A stretch of 48,200 nt of DNA from Oscillospiraceae bacterium (GTDB taxonomy: Bacteria > Bacillota > Clostridia > Oscillospirales > Oscillospiraceae): the NCBI GenBank assembly GCA_017621795.1, contig JAGASJ010000006.1:1-48200 (forward strand), in the 5' to 3' direction. Below the pieces are notes generated by a model. The model did no database searches and was not told the origin of the DNA. It saw only the letters and a list, made by a program, of their open reading frames with translations. Every line of letters starts with the position of its first letter. Position 1 is the stretch's first letter. This document shows, in pieces, positions 15,221 to 24,531 of the stretch. The position numbers and the translations under genes are program-made.

Positions 15221-16225
15221 TTATCGAAATTCGATTTTCCCCATATCCGTCCAATACCTGTTTGCAGATTCAATGATTCTGTCGGCATCATATTTGCCGA
15301 ACATCGTTACAGTTAACTTTCTGTTTTTCATATTCCACCAACCGGCGACAGTGCCGTCCATCAGGATTGCCGGACGGACGATCCCCGCAAGATTAAAGAT
15401 GTCACGAATGTGCTCCTTGGGCAGAAAAAGGCTCTGCGTTTTCTCATATCCCAGCATCAGCTGGTCAAAGCCTGCAAGGAACAGACAATCCGGAAGCGCG
15501 CCATCAGCCGATCCTTGATCAATGTAAAAATAGGTTTTACCGTCCAATACCGCTTCCGAAACAGGAAGCGCTTTCAGCCATACCTTCACATTTGCCTGTG
15601 TTGTATTAAAGAAATAAGCGGCGTCTTTGATTGTAGCAGGGCCAAAGTGGGTGAAATAACGGCGTACAAGCTCTAACCGGGCAGGTGCTTCTGCCATCGG
15701 CTCAAAAGCGGGGCAAAGCTGATATGCCTTCTTTTCCTGAACCTTGTGGCAAAGCCGCCCTGTTTCACACAGCGCGCGGATCAAGCCGCCCCAGGGGTCA
15801 AACAGGCTTTTGCCTTCGTTGTCACTCATGCCGGCTTTCTCGCATACTTTTTTCAAAGCCTCCCGTTCATCCATTCCTTGAGCAACAGCATCTACAAGCA
15901 GGTCTGCAAAATAGGCTTTTCGCTCTGCGCTGATATAGGTATCGGATTCCATCGTATCCACAGGCCGCAGAAAGTGTGTTCTTCCTTCGTGCAGAAAAAG
16001 CGGCAGATCCTCTACAGAAAACAGATGCATCGTACCACGGTTTGTCCAGCTCTTCACAAGCCCGTCTGTATGTACTTCGTCTGCGCGAATCGCAAGGGCG
16101 TGTAAGGCGTGATTTAGAAACTGTGCCTGCAATCCGCACAGATCCTTTACCACTGTTTGCGTATCCGCAGGCATCAAAAGATGCTGAGCACGCAGCCTGC
16201 GCAGCTTTATCTCCTCAAGAGTCAT
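15221..16225 (-). CDS. AlkZ/YcaQ-like winged-helix DNA glycosylase
   Basis: A 334-aa protein of the winged-helix HTH_42 family that includes Streptomyces AlkZ and Escherichia coli YcaQ, which excise bulky or cross-linked alkylated bases. The N-terminal GLQAQ puts the catalytic QxQ motif at Q33 and Q35, and the sequence ends with the VAGWWNMKN wing typical of the family. AAAAGGAG precedes the ATG. It is the first gene of a five-gene run that also holds nucleotide hydrolases, in keeping with DNA and nucleotide damage control. No clear promoter is visible upstream. Confidence 0.8.
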   Translation of the reverse strand: MTLEEIKLRRLRAQHLLMPADTQTVVKDLCGLQAQFLNHALHALAIRADEVHTDGLVKSWTNRGTMHLFSVEDLPLFLHEGRTHFLRPVDTMESDTYISAERKAYFADLLVDAVAQGMDEREALKKVCEKAGMSDNEGKSLFDPWGGLIRALCETGRLCHKVQEKKAYQLCPAFEPMAEAPARLELVRRYFTHFGPATIKDAAYFFNTTQANVKVWLKALPVSEAVLDGKTYFYIDQGSADGALPDCLFLAGFDQLMLGYEKTQSLFLPKEHIRDIFNLAGIVRPAILMDGTVAGWWNMKNRKLTVTMFGKYDADRIIESANRYWTDMGKIEFR

Positions 16226-16298
16226 ATAGCGCTCCTTTTGCCGGTTTTGTATTTTCCCGTTAAGTTCTCCGACAGATCATATTCTGATTTCTGTCTGT

Positions 16299-17402
16299 TC
16301 ATTTGGAAAAATACCCACGAATGGCCTGCATCCGTTCCATTTGCGGAACACTGAAGGGACAGCGGCTGTCACAGTGACCGCATTGCAGGCAGGCGTCCGC
16401 CTTGACGGTCAGCTTGGTATAGTGGTTGGCGGCGATCTCGTCGCCGGCCTGTGCCAGGTCGTAATATTTGTTTACAAGACCGATGTCAATGCCTGCGGGG
16501 CAGGGCTGGCAGTGGTTGCAGTAGACGCAGGTGCCGGTAATGGTGTCGGCAGTGAAGGTGCCAATAACGGAATAATCTTTTTCTTCGTCGGTTGCATTCA
16601 GAAACTTCAGTACCTGGTCCAAGTGCTCCATTGTCTGCACACCGGGTACAGCCGTCAACACGCCGGGGCGGTCAATGGCGTACTGCAAACACTGGGTGTG
16701 GGTCAAAGCCTGACCGAAAGGGGAGTGCTCCGCGCTGAGCAGCTGACCTGCAAAAAAGGGCTTCATAACGGAGATGCCCACACCCTCCTTGGCACACCGC
16801 CGGAACAGTGCGATGCGCTCCTGTACCGAGCCGATGCCGTACTCGTCGCCCTTTTCAAAATCGTAGGCGGGGTTGATGGAAAACATCATCATATCTATTA
16901 GACCGGTATCCAAAATGCGGTTTGCCACACTGGGGGTATGGGAGGAAAAGCCGATATGGCGCACGATGCCCTTGCTTTTTAGCTCCCGGATGTAGTCTAA
17001 AACACCGATTTTACATAGCTTATCAAAATCCTCATCCTCGTCCACACAGTGCAGGAAGCCAAAATCCACATAGTCCGTGCCTAATTGTTCCAGCTCCCAA
17101 AGGAAGGTTTTTTTGATGGTTTCAAAATCCCGGCACCAGCCGTATTCACCCTTTTCGTCGTATACCGCGCCGAAGTGGACCTGCAAAAACACCTGCTCCC
17201 GACGTCCGGCAATGGCTCTGCCAACAGGGGCATAGGTAGCGCCGGCGGTACACAGATCGAAAAAGTTGATGCCGTGGTCTATGGCCTTGCGGATGATGGC
17301 CTCGATCTCATCTACCGGGGTCGTGCCAATGCCACCGAGCCCTAAACCGATAACACTGAATTTTTCGTTTTCATTTCCGTGGGGAAGTTTTCTGTATTCC
17401 AT
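16299..17402 (-). CDS. Aldo/keto reductase with C-terminal 4Fe-4S domain
   Basis: A 367-aa protein. Residues 1-270 form an aldo-keto reductase barrel (IGLGLGGIG near the start, then HGINFFDLCTAGATY, where the usual catalytic Tyr region is altered). The C-terminal 90 residues carry two cysteine clusters, CVYCNHCQPCP and CLQCGHCDSRCP, which should bind two 4Fe-4S clusters. Such ferredoxin-fused reductases are common in anaerobes; their substrates are mostly unknown. It is a single gene with its own promoter and AAGGAG site. Confidence 0.9.
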   Translation of the reverse strand: MEYRKLPHGNENEKFSVIGLGLGGIGTTPVDEIEAIIRKAIDHGINFFDLCTAGATYAPVGRAIAGRREQVFLQVHFGAVYDEKGEYGWCRDFETIKKTFLWELEQLGTDYVDFGFLHCVDEDEDFDKLCKIGVLDYIRELKSKGIVRHIGFSSHTPSVANRILDTGLIDMMMFSINPAYDFEKGDEYGIGSVQERIALFRRCAKEGVGISVMKPFFAGQLLSAEHSPFGQALTHTQCLQYAIDRPGVLTAVPGVQTMEHLDQVLKFLNATDEEKDYSVIGTFTADTITGTCVYCNHCQPCPAGIDIGLVNKYYDLAQAGDEIAANHYTKLTVKADACLQCGHCDSRCPFSVPQMERMQAIRGYFSK

Positions 17403-17440
17403 AAGGATGCTCCTTGTCTGCAGCGAATATCTTTGCTTCT

Positions 17441-17469
17441 ATTTTACCTTTTTTATGCGCAAATGTAAA
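17441..17469 (-). promoter_or_regulatory. Promoter of the aldo/keto reductase gene
   Basis: Minus strand TTTACA (17464-17469), 17-base spacer, TAAAAT (17441-17446). Confidence 0.65.
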
Positions 17470-17560
17470 TGGTTAAAACAGAAAGAGTGAAAAAGCGATG
17501 CACAACAAAGGTTGCATTTACTTAAGAAAGCCTTTGATGTGTTCATTAGCACAAAGAAAA

Positions 17561-18022
17561 CTAATCAGGACTTCCCAGTAAAGTGACCATCATAAGCCCA
17601 TTGCGTTCCCGCTTGTGTGCATATTCAACTAAATTCCGTGCGTTGCTGGCCGGGTGCCAAGCATTGGCAATCAGATAATCCACATGATCGACCATATAAC
17701 GATTTGCGCGAACGATGGCGATCCTGCGGGGCACGGTCTCCATTCCCGGTGGATAATAGGTATTATCAAATCCGGGCGGTGTCTCAATCGGTCGTTCAGC
17801 AGGATGATAGGGGATGAGCAGGGATAAAGTTATTTTGGGGTATTTTTGCTTTAATGAAATAACAGCCCTGGCAGCCAAATGATCAAAATTCCCATACCTG
17901 CCGACAATAAACGCTGTTACACCATACTCGGATATATGCTTTTCAACAGTTTGGATGAGTATGGGCAGCAATTTGCTGGATGTTTCCCTATGACCGATCA
18001 GGAAGCAGCTTTTTCCTTCCAT
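17561..18022 (-). CDS. SLOG-superfamily protein (DUF1273/YpsA-like)
   Basis: A 153-aa protein beginning CFLIGHRETS, with FIVGRYGNFDHLAARAV and YLIANAWHPASNARNLVEYA. This is the Rossmann-like SLOG pattern of DUF1273/YpsA proteins, thought to bind nucleotides or nucleotide-derived signals. A promoter (TTGCAT-N17-TATAAT on the minus strand) lies in the gap to the divergent XRE gene. The ligand is unknown; some SLOG proteins act as sensors in defence systems, but nothing else here supports that. Confidence 0.7.
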   Translation of the reverse strand: MEGKSCFLIGHRETSSKLLPILIQTVEKHISEYGVTAFIVGRYGNFDHLAARAVISLKQKYPKITLSLLIPYHPAERPIETPPGFDNTYYPPGMETVPRRIAIVRANRYMVDHVDYLIANAWHPASNARNLVEYAHKRERNGLMMVTLLGSPD

Positions 18023-18047
18023 ATTTTCACACGCCTTTACTTGTACA

Positions 18048-18068
18048 TATCGTAGAAATTATACGACA
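18048..18068. promoter_or_regulatory. Inverted repeat in the SLOG/XRE divergent gap
   Basis: TCGTA-N7-TACGA overlaps the -10 region of the SLOG gene promoter and lies about 70 bases before the XRE gene. It is a plausible operator for that regulator; binding is not shown. Confidence 0.35.
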
Positions 18069-18137
18069 TAAATTATTAAAATGCAACGATTTGTCAAAGT
18101 ATAATTAACGAAGAATGCAAGTAAAGGAGTGAGCATT

Positions 18138-18443
18138 ATGAAAGACATTCTTGCAACGATCACAAAATACCGTGAAGAAAGAGGTTGGACAGAGTATCAG
18201 TTAGCTGAACATTCCGGCCTGCCCCAGTCTACCATCTCCTCCTGGTATCGCAAAAATATGATTCCCACCATTTCGTCGCTGGAAAAAATATGCAGTGCAT
18301 TTGGCATTACATTGTCTCAGCTGTTTGCAGAGGGAGATGCGGCGGTCTCTCTGACTGCTCCCCAAAAGAAGCTTTTGGACCGCTGGAGCAGACTTAGTGA
18401 GGAACAGCAAAACGCGGTATTCTTGCTGATAGATAAAATGTGA
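18138..18443 (+). CDS. Small XRE-family regulator
   Basis: A 101-aa protein that is almost entirely an HTH_XRE domain (YQLAEHSGLPQSTISSWYRK is the helix-turn-helix), with a short C-terminal helix. ATG 18138 is 8 bases after AAAGGAG; a GTG at 18129 overlaps that site. A TATAAT lies in the upstream gap without a good -35. It is divergent from the SLOG gene and probably regulates it or itself. Confidence 0.8.
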   Translation: MKDILATITKYREERGWTEYQLAEHSGLPQSTISSWYRKNMIPTISSLEKICSAFGITLSQLFAEGDAAVSLTAPQKKLLDRWSRLSEEQQNAVFLLIDKM

Positions 18444-18465
18444 TCATATAGAATATATCTGCACG

Positions 18466-18510
18466 AAAAAGGGCTTTTGATCTGTGTTTACCAGACCAAA
18501 AGCCCTTTTT
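18466..18510. terminator. Bidirectional terminator between XRE and trkH
   Basis: AAAAAGGGCTTTTG pairs with CAAAAGCCCTTTTT around a loop with additional pairing. T runs on both strands serve the two convergent genes. Confidence 0.75.
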
Positions 18511-18514
18511 ATGT

Positions 18515-19969
18515 TTATTTGCCTCTCCAGGTGTTGCGGGAGAGCAGGACCAAAATGGGGAAGATCTCCAATCTGCCTGCCAGCATATCCACGATCAGCA
18601 CCAGCTTGGAGGCTGCGCTGTATACGCCATAGTTTGCCATCGGGCCCACTGCTTCCAATCCGGGGCCGATGTTATTGAAGCAGGCCAGCACCGCAGAGAT
18701 GTTGGTGCCGGTGGAGAAGTTGTCCAGCGACAAAATAAGGAAGCTCAGCACAATAATAATGACATAGGCGGACAAAAAGGCGTTGGTGTTGTCCAGTACC
18801 TTTTCCTCCACGGGGCGTCCGTTGTTGCGCACCACCATCACCTTGCGGGGATTGAGGATCTGGCGAATATTCCGCCGCAGACTCTTGAAAAGCAGCAGCA
18901 CACGGGCCACCTTAATGCCGCCGCCGGTAGAGCCGGCACAGGCACCCACCATCATCAGCATCAGCAAGATGCCCTTGGAAAAGCTGGGCCATTGGTCAAA
19001 ATCGGTGGTGGAGAAGCCGGTAGTGGTCATGATAGAGGATACCTGAAAAGCGCTGTGCTTCAGGGTCTCCCCAATAGAGCCGTACAGATCATAAATATTA
19101 AACGCGATCAGCACCACAGACACGAAAGCAATTCCAAAATACAGCCGCAGCTCTTCGTCCCGGAATACTCCCCGAATCTGTTTTAAAAGCAGAAGGTAGT
19201 AGCAGCTGAAATTGATGCCGAACAGGAACATAAATATGGCAGTGACCCACTGAATATAGGAGCTGTAGCCCCCTAAGGAATCGTTTTTAACGCCGAAGCC
19301 GCCGGTACCGGCAGTGCCGAAGGCGGTGCAAACCGCTTCCAGCAGGTTCATCCCGCCAAGCAGCAGAAAGACGAGATTTAAAACCGTCAGTGCCATATAG
19401 ATGCCGTAGAGAATAATGGCGGTCTGCTTCATTTTGGGCACCAGCTTGCCCACATCCGGTCCGGGGCTTTCTGCCCGCATCAGATGCATGGTAAAGCCCT
19501 TGCCCCGTTCACCGCCGGTGGAGATGGCCAGCAGAAAGACCAGAACGCCCATGCCGCCAACCCAGTGGGTAAAGCTGCGCCAATATAAAAGCCCTTTGGG
19601 CAGTGCCTCCACGTCGGAAAGGATGGATGCGCCGGTGGTTGTAAAGCCGGAGACGGTCTCAAAAAGGGCGTCCACAAAATGAGGGATACAGCCGGAGAAT
19701 ACAAAGGGCAGGCAGCCGAGTATACTCATCATAATCCAGCTGACGCCTACACACACCAGGCCGTCACGGGGACCGAATTGCCGCTTGGCCTTTCGGCAAA
19801 GCAGGTATAAAAACCCCGAGAAGGCGAGAATGATCGCCAAAGCGTACAAAAAGCCCTTAATGGCGGCAGTTTCATTTGAAAACAAGCTGATCATCAGCGC
19901 CGGGAGCATAAAGACCCCTTCAATAGCGATCAGCTGGGCGATAAATCGCCCGGTCATTTTATAATTCAT
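18515..19969 (-). CDS. trkH: Potassium uptake channel subunit TrkH/KtrB
   Basis: A 484-aa membrane protein with about ten hydrophobic helices. It contains the repeated selectivity-loop segments of the family: SGFTTTGASI, GTAGTGGFG, TTTGFSTTDF and NNIGPGLEAVG. It forms the potassium-conducting subunit in the cytoplasmic membrane, gated by the RCK subunit TrkA encoded just upstream. GAGG lies between the trkA stop and this ATG. The pair imports potassium for turgor and pH control. Confidence 0.93.
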   Translation of the reverse strand: MNYKMTGRFIAQLIAIEGVFMLPALMISLFSNETAAIKGFLYALAIILAFSGFLYLLCRKAKRQFGPRDGLVCVGVSWIMMSILGCLPFVFSGCIPHFVDALFETVSGFTTTGASILSDVEALPKGLLYWRSFTHWVGGMGVLVFLLAISTGGERGKGFTMHLMRAESPGPDVGKLVPKMKQTAIILYGIYMALTVLNLVFLLLGGMNLLEAVCTAFGTAGTGGFGVKNDSLGGYSSYIQWVTAIFMFLFGINFSCYYLLLLKQIRGVFRDEELRLYFGIAFVSVVLIAFNIYDLYGSIGETLKHSAFQVSSIMTTTGFSTTDFDQWPSFSKGILLMLMMVGACAGSTGGGIKVARVLLLFKSLRRNIRQILNPRKVMVVRNNGRPVEEKVLDNTNAFLSAYVIIIVLSFLILSLDNFSTGTNISAVLACFNNIGPGLEAVGPMANYGVYSAASKLVLIVDMLAGRLEIFPILVLLSRNTWRGK

Positions 19970-19977
19970 AAGAAACC

Positions 19978-21336
19978 TCAGGCGAAAATATCGTTGACGT
20001 TGTGCAAAATACCCCGTCCGCTGGTAACGACCACAATGGTGTCACCGGGCACAAATACCGACAGACCGTTGGGCACCTGGGTGTTTGCACCGTGGGTGAT
20101 GCTGGAAATCAGCACATTGGGCTTGAGCTTTATATCCTTCAGCGTCTTCCCACAATGGCGGGTAGCGTCGTCCACCAAAAATTCCACAGCCTCCACCTGC
20201 CCGTCGGCGATGGCGTGGACGGAGATGGCGGCACCGGTTTGGTTTTGCATTGCACGGACGTACTGCACGATATTATTACAGCACAGCTCGCGGGGGGTAA
20301 TGATACTGCCCAAAGCCATACTGTCTGCCAGTGCGCTGTTTTCGGCGTGGCTGAGCTTGGTGATGATCTGCTTTACACCCCGACTGCCGGCATACAGGGA
20401 GATGATCATATTGGTTTCATCTGTGCCGGTCAGGGTGATCACACTGTCCATATCCGCGATACCCTGTTCTTCCAGGATGGTGTGGGAACTGCAGTCACCG
20501 TGAATAACCGTGGCGTTGGGCAGATCCTTTGCCAGCCGCACACACTGCTGACGGTCCTTTTCCAGCAGATACACAGAGATGTTGTCATCGGCCAAAAGAC
20601 TGGTCAGGTAATAGCTGACGCGGCCGCCGCCGCAAATCAGGATCTTCTTAGCCTTTTTCGGTACGATGCCCAGGTTTTTCAGGAGCACTTCCAGATTGGA
20701 GGTGGGGGCGGTAACAAAGATGCGGTCGCCCTCCTGAAGGACGAAGTTGCCGCTGGGGGCAACGGCGTTGCCGGCACGCAAAACGGCGCATACCAGCACG
20801 CGGCATTTGATCACGTTGCCCATTTCGCTCAGAGGCAGATTGCACAGCTTGCTGCTGGCGTCTATACGCAGTTCTACGATTTCTGCCCGCCCCTTGGCAA
20901 AGGACTCGCGGCGAAGAAAGCCGGGGAATTTCAAAAGCCGTTCGATTTCCATTGCGGCCTGCTTTTCGGGATTCACCGTCATAGAAAGAGGGAATACATC
21001 CCGCATCGTCATAATTTGGTCGGCATATTCCGGGGTGCGGATACGGGCAATGGTATGCAGATTGGGATTCAGGCCGTGGGCGGTCATACAGCACAGCAGG
21101 TTTACCTCGTCCATGGCGGTGACGGCGATCAGCAGATCCGCTTCGTCTACGGAGGCATTCAAAAGAACCTCCTTGGAGGCACAGTTTCCGGATACAGCCA
21201 TAGCGTCATACTGCTCTACAGAATGATCCAAAACGTGATTGTTGCTGTCGATCATTGTCAGGTTGTGCCCTTCGGCAGAGAGCTGGTGCGCCAGTGTTTG
21301 ACCAACCTTGCCGCCACCTGCAATAATAATATTCAT
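19978..21336 (-). CDS. trkA: Trk potassium system regulatory subunit TrkA
   Basis: A 452-aa cytoplasmic protein with two RCK units. Each has a Rossmann N part that binds NAD(H) or another nucleotide (NIIIAGGGKVGQTLA at the start, ILICGGGRVSYYL near residue 220) and a TrkA_C part. ATG 21336 has AAGGAG 9 bases before it; the longer in-frame start at 21462 would run into a repeat. trkH follows after 8 bases and is probably co-transcribed. Confidence 0.93.
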   Translation of the reverse strand: MNIIIAGGGKVGQTLAHQLSAEGHNLTMIDSNNHVLDHSVEQYDAMAVSGNCASKEVLLNASVDEADLLIAVTAMDEVNLLCCMTAHGLNPNLHTIARIRTPEYADQIMTMRDVFPLSMTVNPEKQAAMEIERLLKFPGFLRRESFAKGRAEIVELRIDASSKLCNLPLSEMGNVIKCRVLVCAVLRAGNAVAPSGNFVLQEGDRIFVTAPTSNLEVLLKNLGIVPKKAKKILICGGGRVSYYLTSLLADDNISVYLLEKDRQQCVRLAKDLPNATVIHGDCSSHTILEEQGIADMDSVITLTGTDETNMIISLYAGSRGVKQIITKLSHAENSALADSMALGSIITPRELCCNNIVQYVRAMQNQTGAAISVHAIADGQVEAVEFLVDDATRHCGKTLKDIKLKPNVLISSITHGANTQVPNGLSVFVPGDTIVVVTSGRGILHNVNDIFA

Positions 21337-21419
21337 AGCGAAATACTCCTTCGTGATCTTTGTAATAAAAAGGACGGTGCGTAGCTCCTTGTTATTACCA
21401 TACTGTGGAGGTTGCTTAC

Positions 21420-21565
21420 GGCTCCCCTGTAGGGGAGCTGGCATATTGCCGTTTTTAGGCAATATGACTGAGGGGTTTACAGACCTATAAGTATATAATA
21501 GACGGAGACTCCGTTAACCCCTCCGTCTCGCCTTACGGCGAGCCACCTCCCCTACAGGGGAGGCG
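21420..21565. repeat. Palindromic intergenic repeat
   Basis: A block of nested palindromes: CTCCCCTGTAGGGGAG at the left, CATATTGCC/GGCAATATG, a central GACGGAG piece, CTCGCC/GGCGAG, and CCTCCCCTACAGGGGAGG at the right. The right half (21515-21565), read on the minus strand, matches 26536-26590 closely. It looks like a dispersed non-coding repeat family and fills the gap between mgtC and trkA. Confidence 0.75.
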
Positions 21566-21642
21566 CTGCGGACGTTCCTTCATAACAATGATGTATGGTT
21601 TAGCCTTAACAAGATAGTGGTTTACAGATCTTGCCCATTCGG

Positions 21643-22320
21643 TTAAATGGCTTCTACGTAGGAAACGCCATCCATCCCTAAAAGCAGCTTTAAAATATCC
21701 GCAAGGGGTATACGACTCTTCAGCTCGATGTTGGCAGTGTAGGCGCGGGTGCCGCTTTCCACATCTGCACCCACTTCCTTCTGAAGATCGCAGATCTCAA
21801 TACCCTGCTGGCGGATCTGCCGCAGAAAATCTCCCAAAGAGCCATCGGAGGACAGCTCAAAATAAATATCCAGGGATTTGGTGCTGCGGTGCATTTTGCT
21901 GTCCATCTTCTGCATCAGGGTCATGATCAGCAAAACGGCGGCCGTGCCAATAAAGGCGGCCTCATAAAAGCCGATTCCAATGGCCAAACCTACCCCTGCC
22001 GAGGCCCACAGACCGGCGGCGGTGGTCAGTCCCTTGATTTGATGGCGGCGGGTCACAATGATGGTACCTGCGCCTAAAAAGCCGATACCGCTGACCACCT
22101 GTGCGCCCATACGTACCGGGTCACCCATGTGCCCGTTTGTTTGGAAGATGTACTGATTGGTCAGCATGATCAGGCAGGAGCCAACGCAAACCAGCATATA
22201 AGTACGCAGTCCTGCGGCGCGGTTTTTCAGGCCTCGCTCCCAACCCATTGCGCCGCCTAAAATCACAGCGGCCAGGATGCGCAGGGCAACAGCCCAATAA
22301 GTAATTTCTCGCAATTGCAT
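21643..22320 (-). CDS. MgtC/SapB family membrane protein
   Basis: A 225-aa protein with four or five N-terminal membrane helices carrying the family signature GGAMGWERGLKNRAAGLRT and GAGTIIV, and a soluble C-terminal domain of about 80 residues that may be ACT-like. MgtC-type proteins affect magnesium homeostasis and membrane energetics; direct transport is doubtful. It follows the YhaN-like gene by 51 bases and may belong to that operon. Confidence 0.88.
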   Translation of the reverse strand: MQLREITYWAVALRILAAVILGGAMGWERGLKNRAAGLRTYMLVCVGSCLIMLTNQYIFQTNGHMGDPVRMGAQVVSGIGFLGAGTIIVTRRHQIKGLTTAAGLWASAGVGLAIGIGFYEAAFIGTAAVLLIMTLMQKMDSKMHRSTKSLDIYFELSSDGSLGDFLRQIRQQGIEICDLQKEVGADVESGTRAYTANIELKSRIPLADILKLLLGMDGVSYVEAI

Positions 22321-22371
22321 AAAATCACTCCTTTAATCCATTTTATGGGGAATAACCCTGTTTATTTCAAA

Positions 22372-24531
22372 TTACTTTGACAGGATCTGTTTTTCTCTGG
22401 ACTGACAGGAAAACAGTAAAACCTGCTTGCCGTCAGATTCCTTTTTCAAAAGCTCCAGTGCCTTTTTGAGACGGGCATCGTCAAACCGAACAAAGGCATC
22501 GTCCAGCACCAGGGGTGCCTCCGGGGTCAGTGCTTGGGCAACTGCCAGCCGCAGTGCGAAATAAAGCTGATCGGCAGTGCCATCGGAGCGCCACTGTACG
22601 CCGTGGGTCACATCCTCCTCACGGGCGGCAGTGAACAGGGAAAAGTCGTCGCTGATGGTGAGCTTTTCGTACCGACCGTCAGTGAGGAAGGCAAAATACT
22701 CCTGGGCCTGCTTGCTGATACGGGGGGCGAATTTGCGCTGCAGTGCGGAAGATGCCTGATACAGTGCCTCCTGTGCCAGCTCCAAAGCCTTGTAGTACTC
22801 CTCTAATCGGGCAATGCGGAGATTTGCCTGCTCCAGCCTTGCACGAATGGCCTGTTCGCTGCCCAGGCTTTCCGCCTGACCGAGGCATTGTCCCAGCTTC
22901 AGCTGGGATTGCTTCAGATCAAAGCCGGCAGATTCCAGGGCGCGGTCGGTCTCTTCCCGGGAAAGGGTCAGACTGTCCGGCAGTGCCGCGGGCGCAGGGG
23001 TGGAGACCACGGCACAAAGACCGTCATAATGCTTTTGTGCCTGCTGCAGCACCTGCTGTTGCGCCTCGTATGTATTGTGCACCTGCAAAATATGGGAAAA
23101 GTGTGCCGTGTAAGCTTCCGGTGTTCGGTCACCGCAAAGCTGGCTGATGGCATTTTGCAGCGCGTCTTTTTCTGCCGTCAATGCGGCGCGGCTTTTCTCG
23201 TACTGTGCCAGCTCCTCCTGATAGGTCTGCACCTGCCGGGCGTACTGCTCAGCATCGCTGATCCAGCGGTCTGAGGAAAGTGCCGGATATTTTTCTGCAA
23301 TTTTCCGTAATGCTTTTTGCTTTTTCTTTGCGCCTACAGAAGAAGAAACCAGCCCGTAGGCAAGGCCGATGACTACCAGTGCGCCGCAGCCGATCCACAG
23401 CCAAATGGGGACAGGATTTAAAAGCGCCATACCCACCGCACCGCCAAGGATGGCAATGGCGGCAAGCAATGCAAACACAAGATAGCCGGTCTTTTCCTTT
23501 TTGGCACCCATCAGGGCGTTGTAGCGCTGGGTGTCCTTTTGGGCGTTCTCCAAGGCCTGCGCAGGGGAAAGACCTGTAAACGGCACAGGCACCTCCGGCT
23601 GAATGGGGGGTGCGGTGAGGGAAGACAGGCGGGCATTTAATGCGATCTGCCTGTTTTCCAAAGCCTCCAGCTTGCCCAAAGCATCTGCCGCGGCTTCTTT
23701 TTCGGGAAGCTGACTGCAGGTGCTCTGCAGCTTCTGCAGCTGTGCGGTGAGGGCATCGCACTGGGCCTTTGCCTCCTCGATCTTGGCGTGCCCCTGTTGA
23801 GCGTTTTCGTAACGCAAAGCGGCGGCGTGATTTTCCAGATCTCGGATCTGCCGTTCCAAATTCTTCTGCAGGATCCGCTGTTGGGTGATTTCCTGTTCCA
23901 GTGCTTTCAAACGGTCCAGCTTTTCCTGCAAAAGTGCCTGCTCCTGTTCTGCCTGGGGAAGCAGACCGGACCGATTAAAGCGGCATTTGTTTTTTAGATC
24001 CCGCAAGTGCTTACCCAAGGTGTCGGCAGCACAGCTTTCGTCACCGCTGGTCACCAGGCTGTTGAGACGGCGGCGCAGAGAGTCGTCCTGAGTCACAGGC
24101 ATATCCTGCAGACGGATAAAGCCGGCGCGGGTAAATACACTGCGCTCCACGCCCAAAAGCTGCTGGCCGCAGTTGGCAGCAGTAAGCTCCGGTACAGGCA
24201 GACCGCTATGGGTCTCGTACGCCTTAAATTCACCAAAGGGGATACGGGGTTTGCCGGAACGTTCAATGGTGATGTCTCTGCCGTTCCAGTTCAGCTCCAT
24301 TCTGCCGGACATGGCCGCGCCGGACCAGGGCGCATAGCGCTCCTTGTCGGCCAGCACAGAGCCACCGGCCCGCTGACGGGTATCAATACCGTAGAGCATC
24401 GCGGTAATAAAGGCACACCAGGTGCTTTTGCCCCATTCGTTGGGGGCTTCAATAATGTTGAGCCCTTCTTCAAAATGGAGCGTTTCGTGCTGTAATTTAC
24501 CGAAGGTGGCGGTCATTGAGTAGATTTTCAC
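22372..24531 (-). CDS. SbcC/YhaN-like AAA ATPase with coiled coil
   Basis: A 719-aa protein of the Rad50/SbcC kind. The N-terminus has Walker A APNEWGKST near residue 31. A coiled coil rich in Gln, Glu and Leu is interrupted by two hydrophobic stretches near residues 350-390 (LVFALLAAIAILGG and IWLWIGCGALVVIG). At the C-terminus is the Walker B LVLDDAFVRFDD near 675. The two hydrophobic stretches are also a feature of Bacillus YhaN. Its ATG overlaps the stop of the YhaO-like nuclease gene by four bases, so the pair should form an ATPase-nuclease complex acting on DNA ends. It is shorter than Bacillus YhaN. Confidence 0.85.
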   Translation of the reverse strand: MKIYSMTATFGKLQHETLHFEEGLNIIEAPNEWGKSTWCAFITAMLYGIDTRQRAGGSVLADKERYAPWSGAAMSGRMELNWNGRDITIERSGKPRIPFGEFKAYETHSGLPVPELTAANCGQQLLGVERSVFTRAGFIRLQDMPVTQDDSLRRRLNSLVTSGDESCAADTLGKHLRDLKNKCRFNRSGLLPQAEQEQALLQEKLDRLKALEQEITQQRILQKNLERQIRDLENHAAALRYENAQQGHAKIEEAKAQCDALTAQLQKLQSTCSQLPEKEAAADALGKLEALENRQIALNARLSSLTAPPIQPEVPVPFTGLSPAQALENAQKDTQRYNALMGAKKEKTGYLVFALLAAIAILGGAVGMALLNPVPIWLWIGCGALVVIGLAYGLVSSSVGAKKKQKALRKIAEKYPALSSDRWISDAEQYARQVQTYQEELAQYEKSRAALTAEKDALQNAISQLCGDRTPEAYTAHFSHILQVHNTYEAQQQVLQQAQKHYDGLCAVVSTPAPAALPDSLTLSREETDRALESAGFDLKQSQLKLGQCLGQAESLGSEQAIRARLEQANLRIARLEEYYKALELAQEALYQASSALQRKFAPRISKQAQEYFAFLTDGRYEKLTISDDFSLFTAAREEDVTHGVQWRSDGTADQLYFALRLAVAQALTPEAPLVLDDAFVRFDDARLKKALELLKKESDGKQVLLFSCQSREKQILSK

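Noticed and set aside
20002-21384. 460-codon plus-strand open frame
   Set aside because: Opposite trkA, which is complete and recognisable; no ribosome site.
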